Shown here in pieces: positions 1 through 16,808 of a stretch of 64,000 nucleotides of DNA. The translations under genes and the position numbers were made by a program. Source of the stretch: Caulobacter sp. Root655 (lineage in GTDB: Bacteria > Pseudomonadota > Alphaproteobacteria > Caulobacterales > Caulobacteraceae); NCBI RefSeq assembly GCF_001427665.1, contig NZ_LMHC01000012.1, forward strand, positions 1,223 to 65,222, written 5' to 3'. How positions within the stretch are numbered: the first letter of the stretch is position 1; each line of letters opens with the position of its first letter. The notes beneath the pieces are model-generated. The model did not search any database. It was not told the DNA's origin and saw only the letters and a list, made by a program, of their open reading frames with translations.

Positions 1-238
1 CGTGCGCATAGTGACGGGCGGCCGTCTCATACTCGACGTGCGCCGTGTTGATCGTGATGCCGCGCGCCTTCTCTTCCGGAGCCGCGTCGATGTCGGCGTA
101 GTTCATCGCCTTGCCGCCACCCGACTTGGCCAGGGTGATGGTGATCGCCGCCGTCAGCGTCGTCTTGCCATGGTCAACGTGACCAATCGTGCCGATGTTG
201 CAGTGCGGCTTGTTACGTTCGAACTTTTCCTTGGCCAT
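1..238 (-). CDS. tuf: Elongation factor Tu, N-terminal part (cut by window edge)
   Basis: EF-Tu is the GTPase that delivers aminoacyl-tRNA to the ribosome. Only the first 79 residues are in the window. The protein begins [20 protein letters not shown] and carries the P-loop GHVDHGKT at about residues 19-26, followed by the switch-I sequence RGITI. It lies 115 bp downstream of fusA on the same strand, the usual rpsL-rpsG-fusA-tuf order. The start ATG is fixed by the conserved N-terminus. The call is safe; the rest of the gene lies to the left of the window. Confidence 0.97.
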   Translation of the reverse strand, partial: MAKEKFERNKPHCNIGTIGHVDHGKTTLTAAITITLAKSGGGKAMNYADIDAAPEEKARGITINTAHVEYETAARHYAH

Positions 239-333
239 TTTTCTCTAGCTCCGACCCCAGAGGGGTCTGCGATGGATTGGATTTCTGGGGTGGCTCCGGG
301 CGGATCAGGGGATCCACCCGGACTCTTAAGTCC

Positions 334-353
334 GCTTTTCCCGAAGGAAAAGC
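334..353 (-). promoter_or_regulatory. Small hairpin between fusA and tuf
   Basis: An 8-bp perfect stem with a CGAA loop (GCTTTTCC / GGAAAAGC) begins immediately after the fusA stop codon on the minus strand. It has no following U-run, so it is more likely an intercistronic processing or stability element than a full terminator. A second GC-rich inverted repeat lies nearby at about 297-322. Function is inferred from position only. Confidence 0.4.
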
Positions 354-2432
354 TTAGGCGTACTTCTTGATCACTTCGTCGGCGACGTGTTGCGGCACCG
401 GCTCGTAGTGGTCGTACTGCATGGTGAACTGGGCGCGGCCCTGGCTCATGCCGCGCAGGGTGTTCACGTAGCCGAACATGTTGGCCAGCGGCACGAAGGC
501 GTTCACCACCGTGGCGTTGCCGCGCATGTCTTGGCCCTGGATCATGCCACGACGGGCGTTCAGGTCACCGATGACCGAACCCAGGTACTCTTCCGGGGTC
601 ACGACCTCGACGGCCATGATCGGCTCGAGCAGCTTGGGAGCGCCCTTTTCACGCAGTTCCTTGAAGGCGGCGCGCGACGCGATTTCGAACGCCAGCACGC
701 TGGAGTCGACGTCGTGGTACTTGCCGTCGGTCAGGGTCGCCTTGAAGTCGATCAGCGGGAAGCCGGCCAGCAGGCCGTTGTCCTTGACGGACATCAGGCC
801 CTTTTCGACGCCGGGGATGTATTCCTTCGGCACCGCGCCGCCAACGATGTCGTTCTCGAACACGAAGCCCGAACCCGGCTCGCCCGGTTCGAAGGTGATC
901 ATGACGCGGGCGAACTGGCCCGTACCACCGGTCTGCTTCTTGTGGGTGTAGTCGATGTCGACCTTGCGGCCCAGGCTTTCGCGATAGGCAACCTGCGGCG
1001 CGCCGATGTTGGCTTCGACCTTGTAGGTCCGCTTCAGGATGTCGATCTTGATGTCCAGGTGCAGTTCACCCATGCCCTTCAGGATCGTCTGGCCGCTTTC
1101 GAAGTCGGTCGAGACGGTGAAGGACGGATCCTCGGCGGCCAGCTTGGCCAGGGCGACGCCCAGCTTTTCCTGGTCGGCCTTGGACTTGGGTTCCACGGCG
1201 ATCTCGATGACCGGGGCCGGGAATTCCATGCGCTCCAGGATGACCGGCGACTTCAGGGGATCGCACAGGGTGTCGCCGGTGCGGGTGTCCTTGAGGCCGG
1301 CCAGGGCGACGATGTCGCCGGCATAGGCTTCCTTGATGTCTTCGCGGTTGTTGGAGTGCATGAGCAGCATGCGGCCGACGCGCTCGCGCTTGTCGCGCGT
1401 GGCGTTCAGCAGGCTCATGCCGGTTTCCAGCTTGCCCGAATAGATCCGGCAGAAGGTCAGCGAACCGACGAAGGGGTCGTCCATGATCTTGAACGCCAGA
1501 ACCGACAGCGGCTCTTCGTCCGAGGCGTGACGCACGACGTCTTCTTCGGTCTTGAAGTCGATGCCCTTGGTCGGCGGGATGTCCAGCGGCGACGGCAGGT
1601 AGTCGACGACGGCGTCCAGAAGCGTCTGCACGCCCTTGTTCTTGAAGGCCGAGCCGCAGAGGATCGGATAGAAGGCGCCGACCAGCACGGCCTTGCGGAT
1701 GCACTTCTTCAGCACGGCTTCCGAGGGCTCTTCGCCGCCCAGATAGGCTTCCATCGCCTCGTCGTCCATTTCGACGGCGGCTTCGACCAGATAGGCGTGA
1801 GCCTCCTGGGCCTTGGCCAGCAGGTCGGCCGGGATTTCCTCGTCACGGAAGTTGGCGCCCAGGGCGTCGTTGTCCCAGATGACGGCCTTCATGCGGACCA
1901 GGTCGACCAGGCCGCTCAGCGAGGTTTCCGAACCGATCGGGAACTGGATCGGCACGGCCTTGGCGCCCAGACGGTCGCGGATCGACTCGACCGACTTGTC
2001 GAAGTCGGCGCCGATCTTGTCCATCTTGTTGACGAAGACGATGCGCGGAACCTTGTACTTGTCGGCCTGACGCCAGACGGTTTCCGTCTGCGGCTCGACG
2101 CCGGCGTTGCCGTCCAGCACCGCGACGGCGCCGTCGAGCACGCGCAGCGAGCGCTCGACTTCAATCGTGAAGTCGACGTGTCCGGGGGTGTCGATGATGT
2201 TGAGGCGCTTGTCTTTCCAGAAAGCGGTCGTCGCGGCCGACGTGATGGTGATGCCGCGCTCTTGTTCCTGGTCCATCCAGTCCATGGTCGCGGCGCCGTC
2301 GTGGACTTCGCCGATCTTGTGCGACTTACCCGTGTAATACAGGATCCGCTCGGTCGTCGTCGTCTTCCCGGCGTCGATGTGCGCCATGATGCCGAAGTTA
2401 CGGTAGTCTTCGATTTTATGCTGGCGGGCCAT
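354..2432 (-). CDS. fusA: Elongation factor G
   Basis: EF-G is the ribosomal translocase GTPase. At 692 aa it has normal family length. The GTPase motifs are all visible: P-loop AHIDAGKT at 17-24, RGITI at 59-63, DTPGH at 81-85 and NKMD at 135-138, followed by domains II-V ending in the conserved [16 protein letters not shown] region. It sits between rpsG and tuf in the classical str operon order. The start ATG gives [10 protein letters not shown], typical of alphaproteobacterial EF-G. Nothing in the sequence looks atypical. Confidence 0.98.
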   Translation of the reverse strand: MARQHKIEDYRNFGIMAHIDAGKTTTTERILYYTGKSHKIGEVHDGAATMDWMDQEQERGITITSAATTAFWKDKRLNIIDTPGHVDFTIEVERSLRVLDGAVAVLDGNAGVEPQTETVWRQADKYKVPRIVFVNKMDKIGADFDKSVESIRDRLGAKAVPIQFPIGSETSLSGLVDLVRMKAVIWDNDALGANFRDEEIPADLLAKAQEAHAYLVEAAVEMDDEAMEAYLGGEEPSEAVLKKCIRKAVLVGAFYPILCGSAFKNKGVQTLLDAVVDYLPSPLDIPPTKGIDFKTEEDVVRHASDEEPLSVLAFKIMDDPFVGSLTFCRIYSGKLETGMSLLNATRDKRERVGRMLLMHSNNREDIKEAYAGDIVALAGLKDTRTGDTLCDPLKSPVILERMEFPAPVIEIAVEPKSKADQEKLGVALAKLAAEDPSFTVSTDFESGQTILKGMGELHLDIKIDILKRTYKVEANIGAPQVAYRESLGRKVDIDYTHKKQTGGTGQFARVMITFEPGEPGSGFVFENDIVGGAVPKEYIPGVEKGLMSVKDNGLLAGFPLIDFKATLTDGKYHDVDSSVLAFEIASRAAFKELREKGAPKLLEPIMAVEVVTPEEYLGSVIGDLNARRGMIQGQDMRGNATVVNAFVPLANMFGYVNTLRGMSQGRAQFTMQYDHYEPVPQHVADEVIKKYA

Positions 2433-2489
2433 GGTCTAGCTCTGTTGACTGCCTCGCCCGGATGGTTGGGCGGGGACATTTAAACGTGC

Positions 2490-2522
2490 GGCGCGGGCGG
2501 TTTATCTCAAACCGCCCGCGCC
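2490..2522 (-). promoter_or_regulatory. Strong hairpin in the rpsG-fusA intercistronic gap
   Basis: A perfect 14-bp stem (GGCGCGGGCGGTTT / AAACCGCCCGCGCC) closes a 5-nt loop between the rpsG stop (2546) and the fusA start (2432). No U-tract follows on the minus strand, so it resembles an attenuator, RNase-protection stem or ribosomal-protein binding site more than a complete terminator. Its position inside the str operon suggests a role in setting the rpsG:fusA ratio; that is inference. Confidence 0.5.
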
Positions 2523-2545
2523 TGAAAGAGTGCTGGTAAGAAAGG

Positions 2546-3019
2546 TTACCAGCGGTAGTGCGAGAACGCCCGGTTGGCTTCAGCCATCTTGTGGGTGTCT
2601 TCGCGCTTCTTCACCGCGGTGCCGCGGTTGTTGGAAGCGTCGAGCAGTTCACCGGCCAGCTTTTCGGTCATGGTGTTTTCGCCACGCTTGCGCGCGGCGG
2701 TCACCAGCCAGCGGATGGCCAGGGCGCGACGACGGTCCGGACGGACTTCCACGGGCACCTGATAGGTGGCGCCGCCAACGCGACGCGACCGGACTTCGAT
2801 CGCCGGGGCGACGTTGTCCAGGGCGGAGTGGAAGGTCTCAAGCGGACCTTGGTCCTTGCGCTTGTTTTCCAGGATGTCGAAAGCACCATAGATGATGTTT
2901 TCGGCGACGGCTTTTTTGCCCTCGTACATCACGTAGTTCATGAACTTCGTGACAATCAGGTCCCCAAACTTGGGGTCCGGCAGGACTTGGCGTTTCTCGG
3001 CGCGACGGCGGCGGGACAT
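2546..3019 (-). CDS. rpsG: 30S ribosomal protein S7
   Basis: S7 nucleates assembly of the 30S head and contacts the E-site. At 157 aa it is within a residue of the usual length. It starts [20 protein letters not shown] and contains the conserved central region around [20 protein letters not shown]. It lies 12 bp downstream of rpsL and upstream of fusA. The start fits the conserved family N-terminus. Confidence 0.98.
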   Translation of the reverse strand: MSRRRRAEKRQVLPDPKFGDLIVTKFMNYVMYEGKKAVAENIIYGAFDILENKRKDQGPLETFHSALDNVAPAIEVRSRRVGGATYQVPVEVRPDRRRALAIRWLVTAARKRGENTMTEKLAGELLDASNNRGTAVKKREDTHKMAEANRAFSHYRW

Positions 3020-3031
3020 ACTTCTTTTTCC

Positions 3032-3403
3032 TTACTTCGGACGCTTGGCGCCGTAGAGCGAACGACGCTGCTTACGATCCTTGACACCTTGGGTGTCGAG
3101 GACGCCGCGCAGGATGTGATAGCGGACGCCGGGCAAATCCTTGACGCGGCCGCCGCGGATGAGCACCACCGAGTGCTCCTGCAGGTTGTGACCTTCGCCG
3201 GGGATGTAGCAAACGGCTTCGATGCCGGTGGTCAAACGGACCTTGGCGACCTTACGCAGAGCCGAGTTCGGCTTCTTCGGGGTGGTCGTGTAGACGCGCG
3301 TGCAAACGCCGCGACGTTGAGGGCAGCCCTTCAGGGCGGGCACCTTGTTCCGGACCGGCTTAGGTTGGCGCGGTTTGCGGATGAGCTGGTTGACGGTAGG
3401 CAT
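3032..3403 (-). CDS. rpsL: 30S ribosomal protein S12
   Basis: S12 is the decoding-centre protein of the small subunit, 123 aa, normal length. The streptomycin-related loops are wild type: TTPKKPNSA (Lys42/43 region) and [14 protein letters not shown] (Lys88 region). No resistance substitution is evident. It is the first gene of the rpsL-rpsG-fusA-tuf unit; its promoter must lie in the about 290 bp between it and the divergent gene at 3695. Confidence 0.98.
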   Translation of the reverse strand: MPTVNQLIRKPRQPKPVRNKVPALKGCPQRRGVCTRVYTTTPKKPNSALRKVAKVRLTTGIEAVCYIPGEGHNLQEHSVVLIRGGRVKDLPGVRYHILRGVLDTQGVKDRKQRRSLYGAKRPK

Positions 3404-3656
3404 TCAGTCTCTGCTCTGATGGAAGCGTGTGCCTGTCGGCCGAAGCGCTTCGGGTCCTTGTTGTTTTTCTTCCGGCTTTCTCGGCCCCGGAGGGGGACCT
3501 GATAAACACGAAACTCGCCGGGACGCGGGTGGCGTTCCGGCGGGCTATCCGTCGGGTTAGGGACGGGCGCTCATCAGGACGGACAAGGTCCGCCTCGAAA
3601 AGAGCGCGGAAACTACTCGCGAACGCTTCCGACGTCAATCGCGGCGTTTGCGTCGG

Positions 3657-3671
3657 TTAATGGGGCCCTAA
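3657..3671. promoter_or_regulatory. Possible CtrA-type site
   Basis: TTAA-N7-CTAA, one base off the Caulobacter CtrA consensus TTAA-N7-TTAA, lies 24 bp upstream of the start at 3695 in the divergent region with rpsL. The spacing is exact. The motif is short, so this is a candidate only. Confidence 0.3.
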
Positions 3672-3694
3672 CGGCCACGCTTTCGCCACTTGGG

Positions 3695-4486
3695 ATGGCA
3701 AGCCTGGGACCTGTCCACCCGCGTGAAGAGACCGCCTTGCGCCTGTCAGAGAGACGTCTTCGTCGGCGCGAGCGTGGCGCGGTGCTGGTCGCCGCCGTGG
3801 GGCTGCACGCGGCGGTGCTGGCCTTCCTGGCCTGGCCGGTCGCCCTGCGCTTTCCCGACCGGTCCACCGACGAGGGCGCCATCGATGTCACCCTGGAGCG
3901 CCCCCGGCGCGCGACCGGCGGGGCTTCGTCGTCGGGACCGGCGAGGTTGAGCCCACGGCCGCGCGCGCCACGACAGGCCCCGACCGCCGAGGCCGTCGCG
4001 GTCCTTCCCATCGCCCCCGCCCCAACGGCCTCCGCTTCGGGACCGGCGCCCGGCAAGGCCAACGGCGATCTGGGCGCCGCCCTGCGCCGCGGCGGCGTCG
4101 GTTGCGCCAACGCCCGGGCCGTCGGGCTGAACCGCGAGGAGCGCGAACGCTGCGCCGAGAAGCTGGGCGCCCAGGCCCGCGACGCCCCCTTCCTGCCGGC
4201 CCCGATCGATCCGGGGAAGCGCGCCTACTACGACGCCGTGGCCCAGGCCTACGACCATGGCGGTCCGATGGTTCCGCTGACGGCGCGGGGCGGCGCCGGG
4301 ATGTTCGACGCCGACGCCAGCGCCAATTCCGGCCACGGCCCGCGCGTCGGCTGCTCGGTGAAGTTCGGCCCCAACGCACGCAAGGCGCCCAAGGGTCCGC
4401 CCAACGCCCTGCGGGCCGGCCCGTGCTTCATCCAGCCGCCCAACGGGTCGCTGACGCCGGAGGCGGACCTGCGCAAACCCTACTAG
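3695..4486 (+). CDS. Hypothetical single-pass membrane protein, paralogue 1
   Basis: I do not recognise a named family. The 263-aa protein has a short basic N-terminus, one hydrophobic segment at about residues 28-50 (VLVAAVGLHAAVLAFLAW), then the motif RFPDRSTDEGAIDVTLER, a long Pro/Ala/Arg-rich linker, and a C-terminal block GVGCANARAVGLNREERERC with two cysteines. One N-terminal anchor plus a Pro-rich periplasmic linker recalls TonB or TolA energy transducers, but no TonB C-terminal domain is evident. It is followed 88 bp later by a clear paralogue. Translation could also begin at a codon slightly downstream of this ATG. Confidence 0.7.
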   Translation: MASLGPVHPREETALRLSERRLRRRERGAVLVAAVGLHAAVLAFLAWPVALRFPDRSTDEGAIDVTLERPRRATGGASSSGPARLSPRPRAPRQAPTAEAVAVLPIAPAPTASASGPAPGKANGDLGAALRRGGVGCANARAVGLNREERERCAEKLGAQARDAPFLPAPIDPGKRAYYDAVAQAYDHGGPMVPLTARGGAGMFDADASANSGHGPRVGCSVKFGPNARKAPKGPPNALRAGPCFIQPPNGSLTPEADLRKPY

Positions 4487-4574
4487 CGCGCGGTCGCCCT
4501 TCCCATCTAGCGTTCAGCGGCCATGGTTTCGCCACTCCTGGTGGAAAGTCTGACCACCCCAGTTCCTGTCGAGT

Positions 4575-5360
4575 TTGTTCTTGGTCCAGTTCGCGGCGCG
4601 CAGAACCCGGTTGAGAAACGGCGCCGTCCTGGCCGGGTCGGTGATGCTGCACGCGGCGATCCTGGCCGCCCTGGCCTGGTCGACGGGCGCGCGCTTTCCG
4701 GACCGCTCGAACGACGAGGACGCCATCACGGTGACCCTGGAGCGCAGCGCCGTCCCGCGCCGGGCCGCGCCGACCATCGCCGCCAGTCCGGACCGCGCGG
4801 CGTCCGTCTCGCCGTTGAAGCCGCGCGCGCCGCGTCTGGTCGCGCCGTCGTCGGTGACGCCGCTGGGCGTCGCGCCCGTTCCGGCTCCCGGCCCGCCGAC
4901 CCGGCCGACCGGCATCCATCCCGCCCCCCTGCCCGCCGGACCGCGCGGCGACCTGCGCACCGCCCTGCGCGGCAGCGGCGTCGGCTGCGCCAACGCCCGG
5001 GCCGTCGGCCTCAACCGCCGCGAACAGGAACATTGCGACGAGCGGCTGGGAAACATTCCCCCGGGCGCTCCGGTCTATGACGCGCCGATGGACCCGGCCA
5101 AGCGCCGCGCCCTCGACCGACAGGCCATCCGCCAGCAGGCCGACCGCGCCTATCGCGACGCGCCAATGGGGATCGGCGTCGACCATCGCAGCCGCGAGGG
5201 TCCTGGCACGATGAAGGAGATTCCCTGGGTGCTGGGCGCCGAGCAGGACGGGTTGGGCCGGCAGAGGTCAGGCGCCTCGCAACAGCTCAAGCGCCTGGAC
5301 GACGCGGACAAGGCCGACGAACGCCGGAAGAAGGCCGCGCGGGAGAGCGAGCAGCGGTAG
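4575..5360 (+). CDS. Hypothetical single-pass membrane protein, paralogue 2
   Basis: About 261 aa, clearly duplicated from the gene at 3695. It shares the membrane segment (LHAAILAALAW), the RFPDRSNDEDAITVTLER motif, a Pro-rich linker and the GVGCANARAVGLNRREQEHC block. The C-terminus differs: it ends in a charged, probably helical tail (LDDADKADERRKKAARESEQ). No ATG or GTG is available in frame before the membrane segment, so the start is a TTG near 4575 or 4581; an alternative is a frameshift relative to the upstream ATG at 4523. The upstream DNA also resembles that of paralogue 1, so the duplication included the leader. Confidence 0.65.
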   Translation: MFLVQFAARRTRLRNGAVLAGSVMLHAAILAALAWSTGARFPDRSNDEDAITVTLERSAVPRRAAPTIAASPDRAASVSPLKPRAPRLVAPSSVTPLGVAPVPAPGPPTRPTGIHPAPLPAGPRGDLRTALRGSGVGCANARAVGLNRREQEHCDERLGNIPPGAPVYDAPMDPAKRRALDRQAIRQQADRAYRDAPMGIGVDHRSREGPGTMKEIPWVLGAEQDGLGRQRSGASQQLKRLDDADKADERRKKAARESEQR

Positions 5361-5396
5361 CCTGTTTGTTCAACCTCGGACCGCCGCCCTCTTTTC

Positions 5397-5490
5397 CGTT
5401 TCCCCGACGAAGGTCGGGGCCCAGGTGAAACCCACGAGCCACCCCGGATGAATCTGGGTCCCGGCCTTCGCCGGGAAAACGGAGGTGGAG
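5397..5490 (+). repeat. Dispersed palindromic repeat, family A, copy 1
   Basis: About 94 bp built of two GC-rich hairpins (CCCCGACGAAGGTCGGGG and CCCGGCCTTCGCCGGG) around a short spacer. An almost identical copy in opposite orientation lies at 7174-7267, so the GST/PPOX pair is bracketed by inverted copies. It lies between convergent genes, where it could act as a bidirectional terminator. Confidence 0.8.
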
Positions 5491-5516
5491 GACACCCTTC
5501 ATGGGAGACAGCCCCC

Positions 5517-6443
5517 TCAGGCGGCGTTCCAGGCGGCGGTGGCCAGACTCATCGGCGAGTAGTCGCCGAACGCCCAGCGCAGCGGCAGGGCGGCCGGGCG
5601 ACGCCAGGCGCGCTCGACCCGCAGGCGCCATTGGCGCTGCACGCCCTCGGGCCAGGCCCCGTCGCCCGGCGCGTCCCAATCGATCTCGGCGCGGCCTTGC
5701 AGGTGCAGCAGGTCGCCGGTCTCGAAATCGACGAACAGCAAGGCGGCGCGCGGGTCGAGCATCAGGTTGCCCAGGGTGTTGAAGAACCGATTGCCCCGGA
5801 AGTCGGGGATGGTCAGCACCTCGCCCGAGACCTTGACGAAGCCGGGCAGGCCGCCGCGGTGCGAGATGTCGACGCCGCCGTTCCGGCCACCCGCGACCGT
5901 GGCCACGAACAGGGTGTCGGCGCGGGCGATCTGGGCCAGGGCGTCCGGGGTCGGGAAGGCGATGGCCTCGGCGGGGATCGTGGAGGGGGGGCCCGGCTCC
6001 ACCGCGCGGGTCTGAATATATTGCGGGCAGTTGCCGAAGCTCTGCAGCACGCGCAGCGTCAGCCCGCCCTCCTCCGCCTCGGTGATCACGCCGTTGACGC
6101 GGTTGCGGCGGCGGGTGGCGAAGTCCAGGCCCAGCGCCCCGAACGGCTGGCCGGGGCGGAACAGTTCGCCGCCCGGCTCGCCCTCCCGGGGCCGGGCGGC
6201 GACGCTCAGGGTCGTGGGGTCGGGGCTGCGGACGAAACCCGCCTCCCCGGTCAGCACGGTGGCGACCGGCCAGCCGTCCTCGTCCACCGTGGCCAGGAAC
6301 AGATAGGGCAGCAGGGCGAAGAACTCTCGGTGCTGGTCGGGCATGAACGGCCGGATGCCGCCGCTACCGGGCGATCCCACCCCGGCCCGCGTCTGGGCGG
6401 CCAGTTCGCCGGGGTGGAACACACCGTCCATCTCGGCTTCCAT
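5517..6443 (-). CDS. Pyridoxamine 5'-phosphate oxidase-fold (PPOX) family protein
   Basis: A 308-aa protein with an FMN-binding split-barrel: the segment PYLFLATVDEDGWPVATVLTG is the first strand pair typical of PPOX-fold proteins that bind flavin or heme, and a second half-barrel follows (DTLFVATVAGGRNGGVDISHRGG). These long double-domain members are usually annotated only as pyridoxamine phosphate oxidase-related; true PNPOx activity is not implied. The ATG at 6443 sits one base past the GST stop, so the two genes are almost certainly co-translated. Substrate unknown. Confidence 0.8.
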   Translation of the reverse strand: MEAEMDGVFHPGELAAQTRAGVGSPGSGGIRPFMPDQHREFFALLPYLFLATVDEDGWPVATVLTGEAGFVRSPDPTTLSVAARPREGEPGGELFRPGQPFGALGLDFATRRRNRVNGVITEAEEGGLTLRVLQSFGNCPQYIQTRAVEPGPPSTIPAEAIAFPTPDALAQIARADTLFVATVAGGRNGGVDISHRGGLPGFVKVSGEVLTIPDFRGNRFFNTLGNLMLDPRAALLFVDFETGDLLHLQGRAEIDWDAPGDGAWPEGVQRQWRLRVERAWRRPAALPLRWAFGDYSPMSLATAAWNAA

Positions 6444-6444
6444 C

Positions 6445-7065
6445 TCAGGCGGCCTTCGGAACGAAGTCGGGCATGGGCTGGAACCAGGGCTGGCTCTCCA
6501 CCCGCGCCAGCCAGGCGCGCACGGCGGGATAGGGCTCCAGCGCCACGCCGCCGTCCGGGGCGTGGGCCACATAGCTGTAGCAGGCCAGGTCGGCGAGGGT
6601 GACGTGGTCGGCGGCCAGGAAGGTCCGGCCCGCCAGGTGGCCGTCCATGAAGGTCAGCACCCGCTCGGAGATGAGCGCCGCGCGGGCCGGGTCGTCGGGA
6701 AAGCCGAACAGGCTGATCATCCGGGCGATGGCCGGGCCGTGCATCACTTCGCCGGCGGCGATCGACAGCCAGCGCTGCACGGCGGCGGCCGCCACGGGCT
6801 CTTCCGGCAACCAGGGGCCCTCGGGCGCGTAGCGGCGGGCCAGATAGACCAGGATGGCGTTGCTGTCGGCCAGGGTCAGGTCGCCGTCCTGCAGCACCGG
6901 GATCTGGCCCAGCGGGTTCAGCGCCCGGAAGGCGGCGGAGGCGCGCACGTCGCCGGGCGCGTCCACGAACCGGTAGGGCAGGCCCAGGGCGTTCAGCATC
7001 AGCGCCACCCGGTGGGTGTGACCCGACAGGCCCATGCCATGCAGGACGATTTCGGACTTGGTCAT
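6445..7065 (-). CDS. Glutathione S-transferase family protein
   Basis: A 206-aa cytosolic-type GST. The thioredoxin-like N-terminal domain (residues 1-80) shows GLSGHTHRVALMLNALGLPY, the cis-proline region NPLGQIPVL and the glutathione-binding DSNAILVYLA; an all-helical C-terminal domain follows. GSTs of this type conjugate or reduce electrophiles; substrate unknown. The start at 7065 gives the conserved beta-strand-first N-terminus MTKSEIVLHG. It is upstream of the PPOX gene in a two-gene operon and divergent from a LysR gene, which probably controls it. Confidence 0.88.
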   Translation of the reverse strand: MTKSEIVLHGMGLSGHTHRVALMLNALGLPYRFVDAPGDVRASAAFRALNPLGQIPVLQDGDLTLADSNAILVYLARRYAPEGPWLPEEPVAAAAVQRWLSIAAGEVMHGPAIARMISLFGFPDDPARAALISERVLTFMDGHLAGRTFLAADHVTLADLACYSYVAHAPDGGVALEPYPAVRAWLARVESQPWFQPMPDFVPKAA

Positions 7066-7139
7066 GGGAGATCCCCTTCGATTGCGATGAAGGGATATTG
7101 GCTGTTGTGGTTTTCGGAATGAATTTAGCAGATTTGAAA

Positions 7140-7156
7140 GATATAATTGCGATATC
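7140..7156. promoter_or_regulatory. Possible LysR operator (GATAT-N7-ATATC)
   Basis: A dyad of two 5-bp arms with a 7-bp spacer sits in the AT-richest part of the divergent GST/LysR region, 75 bp upstream of the GST start. LysR regulators bind such interrupted dyads near their own gene. Short arms; candidate only. Confidence 0.3.
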
Positions 7157-7173
7157 CGGAATAGTCGAAACCC

Positions 7174-7267
7174 TCCACCTCCGTCTTCCCGGCGAAGGCC
7201 GGGACCCAGATTCATCCTGAGCGGCTCGTGGGTTTCACCTGGGCCCCGACCTTCGTCGGGGAGACGG
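7174..7267 (-). repeat. Dispersed palindromic repeat, family A, copy 2
   Basis: Inverted copy of the element at 5397-5490, differing at only a few positions over about 94 bp. It lies between the GST start and the LysR start, so it is not positioned as a terminator of either gene; this argues that family A is a mobile or amplified sequence rather than simply a terminator. Confidence 0.8.
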
Positions 7268-7300
7268 GCGTGGGGTAGGCCGAACGAGGATACACAACCC

Positions 7301-8197
7301 ATGGACCGTCTCGACGAACTGGCCATGCTGGTGGCGGTGATCGACGCCGGGGGACTGGCCGCCGCCGGTCGCAAGCTGCGCAAGTCTCCGGCCGCCATGA
7401 CCCGGGCCCTGGCGGCGCTGGAGGAACGGATGGGCGCGCGGCTGATCGAGCGCACCACCCGTCGCCTGGCCCCCACGGAGGCCGGCCGCGACCTGGCCGA
7501 CCGGGCCCGCCGGCTGCTGGCCGACTACGAGATCGCCCTGCGGGCCCCGGCCCCGGACGCCGTGCGCGGGACCTTGCGGGTCACCGGCCCGACGGTGTTC
7601 GGCCGCCGCCACCTGACGCCGGTGGTCAGCGACTTCCTGGCCGATCATCCGGGCGTCCGGGCCGACCTGACCCTGCACGACCGCAATCTGGACCTGATCG
7701 AGGGCGAGCTGCATGTGGCGCTGCGCATCGGTCCGCTGGCCGATTCCACCCTGCTGGTCCGCAAGCTGGGCGCGGTGCGCCGGCTGGTGGTGGCCTCGCC
7801 CGACTACCTGGCCCGGCGCGGCGTGCCGCTGGAGCCGGCCGACCTGGCGGCCCACGACACCATCCTGACCACCGTGATCTCGGCGACGCCGGAATGGCGG
7901 TTCGAGGCCCAGGGGCGGGTCCGGGCCGTGCGGCTGGAGCCCCGGCTGCAGATCAACCACGTCGAGGCGGCCCTGTCGGCGATCCGCGCCGGCCGGGGCG
8001 TCGGGCGGGCCCTGTCCTACCAGGTGGCCGAGGACCTGGCGGCGGGCCGGCTGGTGCGGCTGCTGCGCGACTTCGAACCGCCGCCCCTGCCGGTGCAACT
8101 TCTGACGGCGGGCGGGCGGTTCATGCCGCCGCTGGTGCGGGCGTTCCTGGACTACGCGGCGCCGCGGCTGGAACGGCTGGCGGTGTTGCGGGAGTAA
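7301..8197 (+). CDS. LysR-family transcriptional regulator
   Basis: A 298-aa protein of standard LysR length. The N-terminal winged helix-turn-helix spans residues 1-60 (MDRLDELAMLVAVIDAGGLA, then RKLRKSPAAMTRALAALE), followed by a periplasmic-binding-protein-like effector domain. It resembles the subgroup that regulates neighbouring detoxification or redox genes. It is transcribed away from the GST-PPOX pair, the usual arrangement of a LysR regulator and its target. A GAGG-type ribosome site precedes the ATG. Effector unknown. Confidence 0.92.
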   Translation: MDRLDELAMLVAVIDAGGLAAAGRKLRKSPAAMTRALAALEERMGARLIERTTRRLAPTEAGRDLADRARRLLADYEIALRAPAPDAVRGTLRVTGPTVFGRRHLTPVVSDFLADHPGVRADLTLHDRNLDLIEGELHVALRIGPLADSTLLVRKLGAVRRLVVASPDYLARRGVPLEPADLAAHDTILTTVISATPEWRFEAQGRVRAVRLEPRLQINHVEAALSAIRAGRGVGRALSYQVAEDLAAGRLVRLLRDFEPPPLPVQLLTAGGRFMPPLVRAFLDYAAPRLERLAVLRE

Positions 8198-8198
8198 T

Positions 8199-8313
8199 AA
8201 CGGTTGTCATCCCGAACGAGCGCGCAGCGCGAAGATCCGGGACCGACGCCAGGGCTCGGCGCTTCCGGCGGTCCCGGATAACGGCTTCGCCGTTTCCGGG
8301 ATGACAGCCGTTA
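8199..8313. repeat. Dispersed palindromic repeat, family B, copy 1
   Basis: About 115-bp element with outer arms reading TTGTCATCCCG / CGGGATGACAG and internal hairpins (GATCCGGGACCGACGC, GCGCTTCCGGCGGTCCCGGA). Related copies are at 31583, 35715, 43699 and 53966. It lies just after the LysR stop. A further short palindromic stretch (CTCCGTCGGCTCCGCCGAC then CTCCCCCACAGGGGGAGG) follows at about 8317-8363, before the rpoC terminator. Confidence 0.8.
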
Positions 8314-8373
8314 TTGAGCTCCCCCTCCGTCGGCTCCGCCGACACCTCCCCCACAGGGGGAGGAACAAAACAA

Positions 8374-8401
8374 AACGGCCCGGGATCGCTCCCGGGCCGT
8401 T
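8374..8401 (-). terminator. Rho-independent terminator of rpoBC
   Basis: A perfect 12-bp stem (AACGGCCCGGGA / TCCCGGGCCGTT) with a 4-nt loop, followed on the minus strand by a T-rich run (TTGTTTTGTT). It begins 23 bp after the rpoC stop. The loop-proximal sequence GGA-GCGA-TCC is the same as in the rplA terminator at 23855-23884. Confidence 0.9.
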
Positions 8402-8423
8402 CCGTTTCGTTGCCGCGAAAGCC

Positions 8424-12608
<4,185 letters not shown>

Positions 12609-12725
12609 CTTGGTTCCTTCTGCGGGATTACCCGCGAAAATTCAAAGTTGGAGAGCGGCGATCGAAGGCCCCTCCCCTGCCCCATTCCTTCAAGTGGAAA
12701 GAGGGGCAGAGGAGGGAGCGATCGA

Positions 12726-16808
<4,083 letters not shown>

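Noticed and set aside
387..2483. 698-codon frame antisense to fusA
   Set aside because: Same codon-bias shadow effect; fusA on the minus strand is fully conserved.
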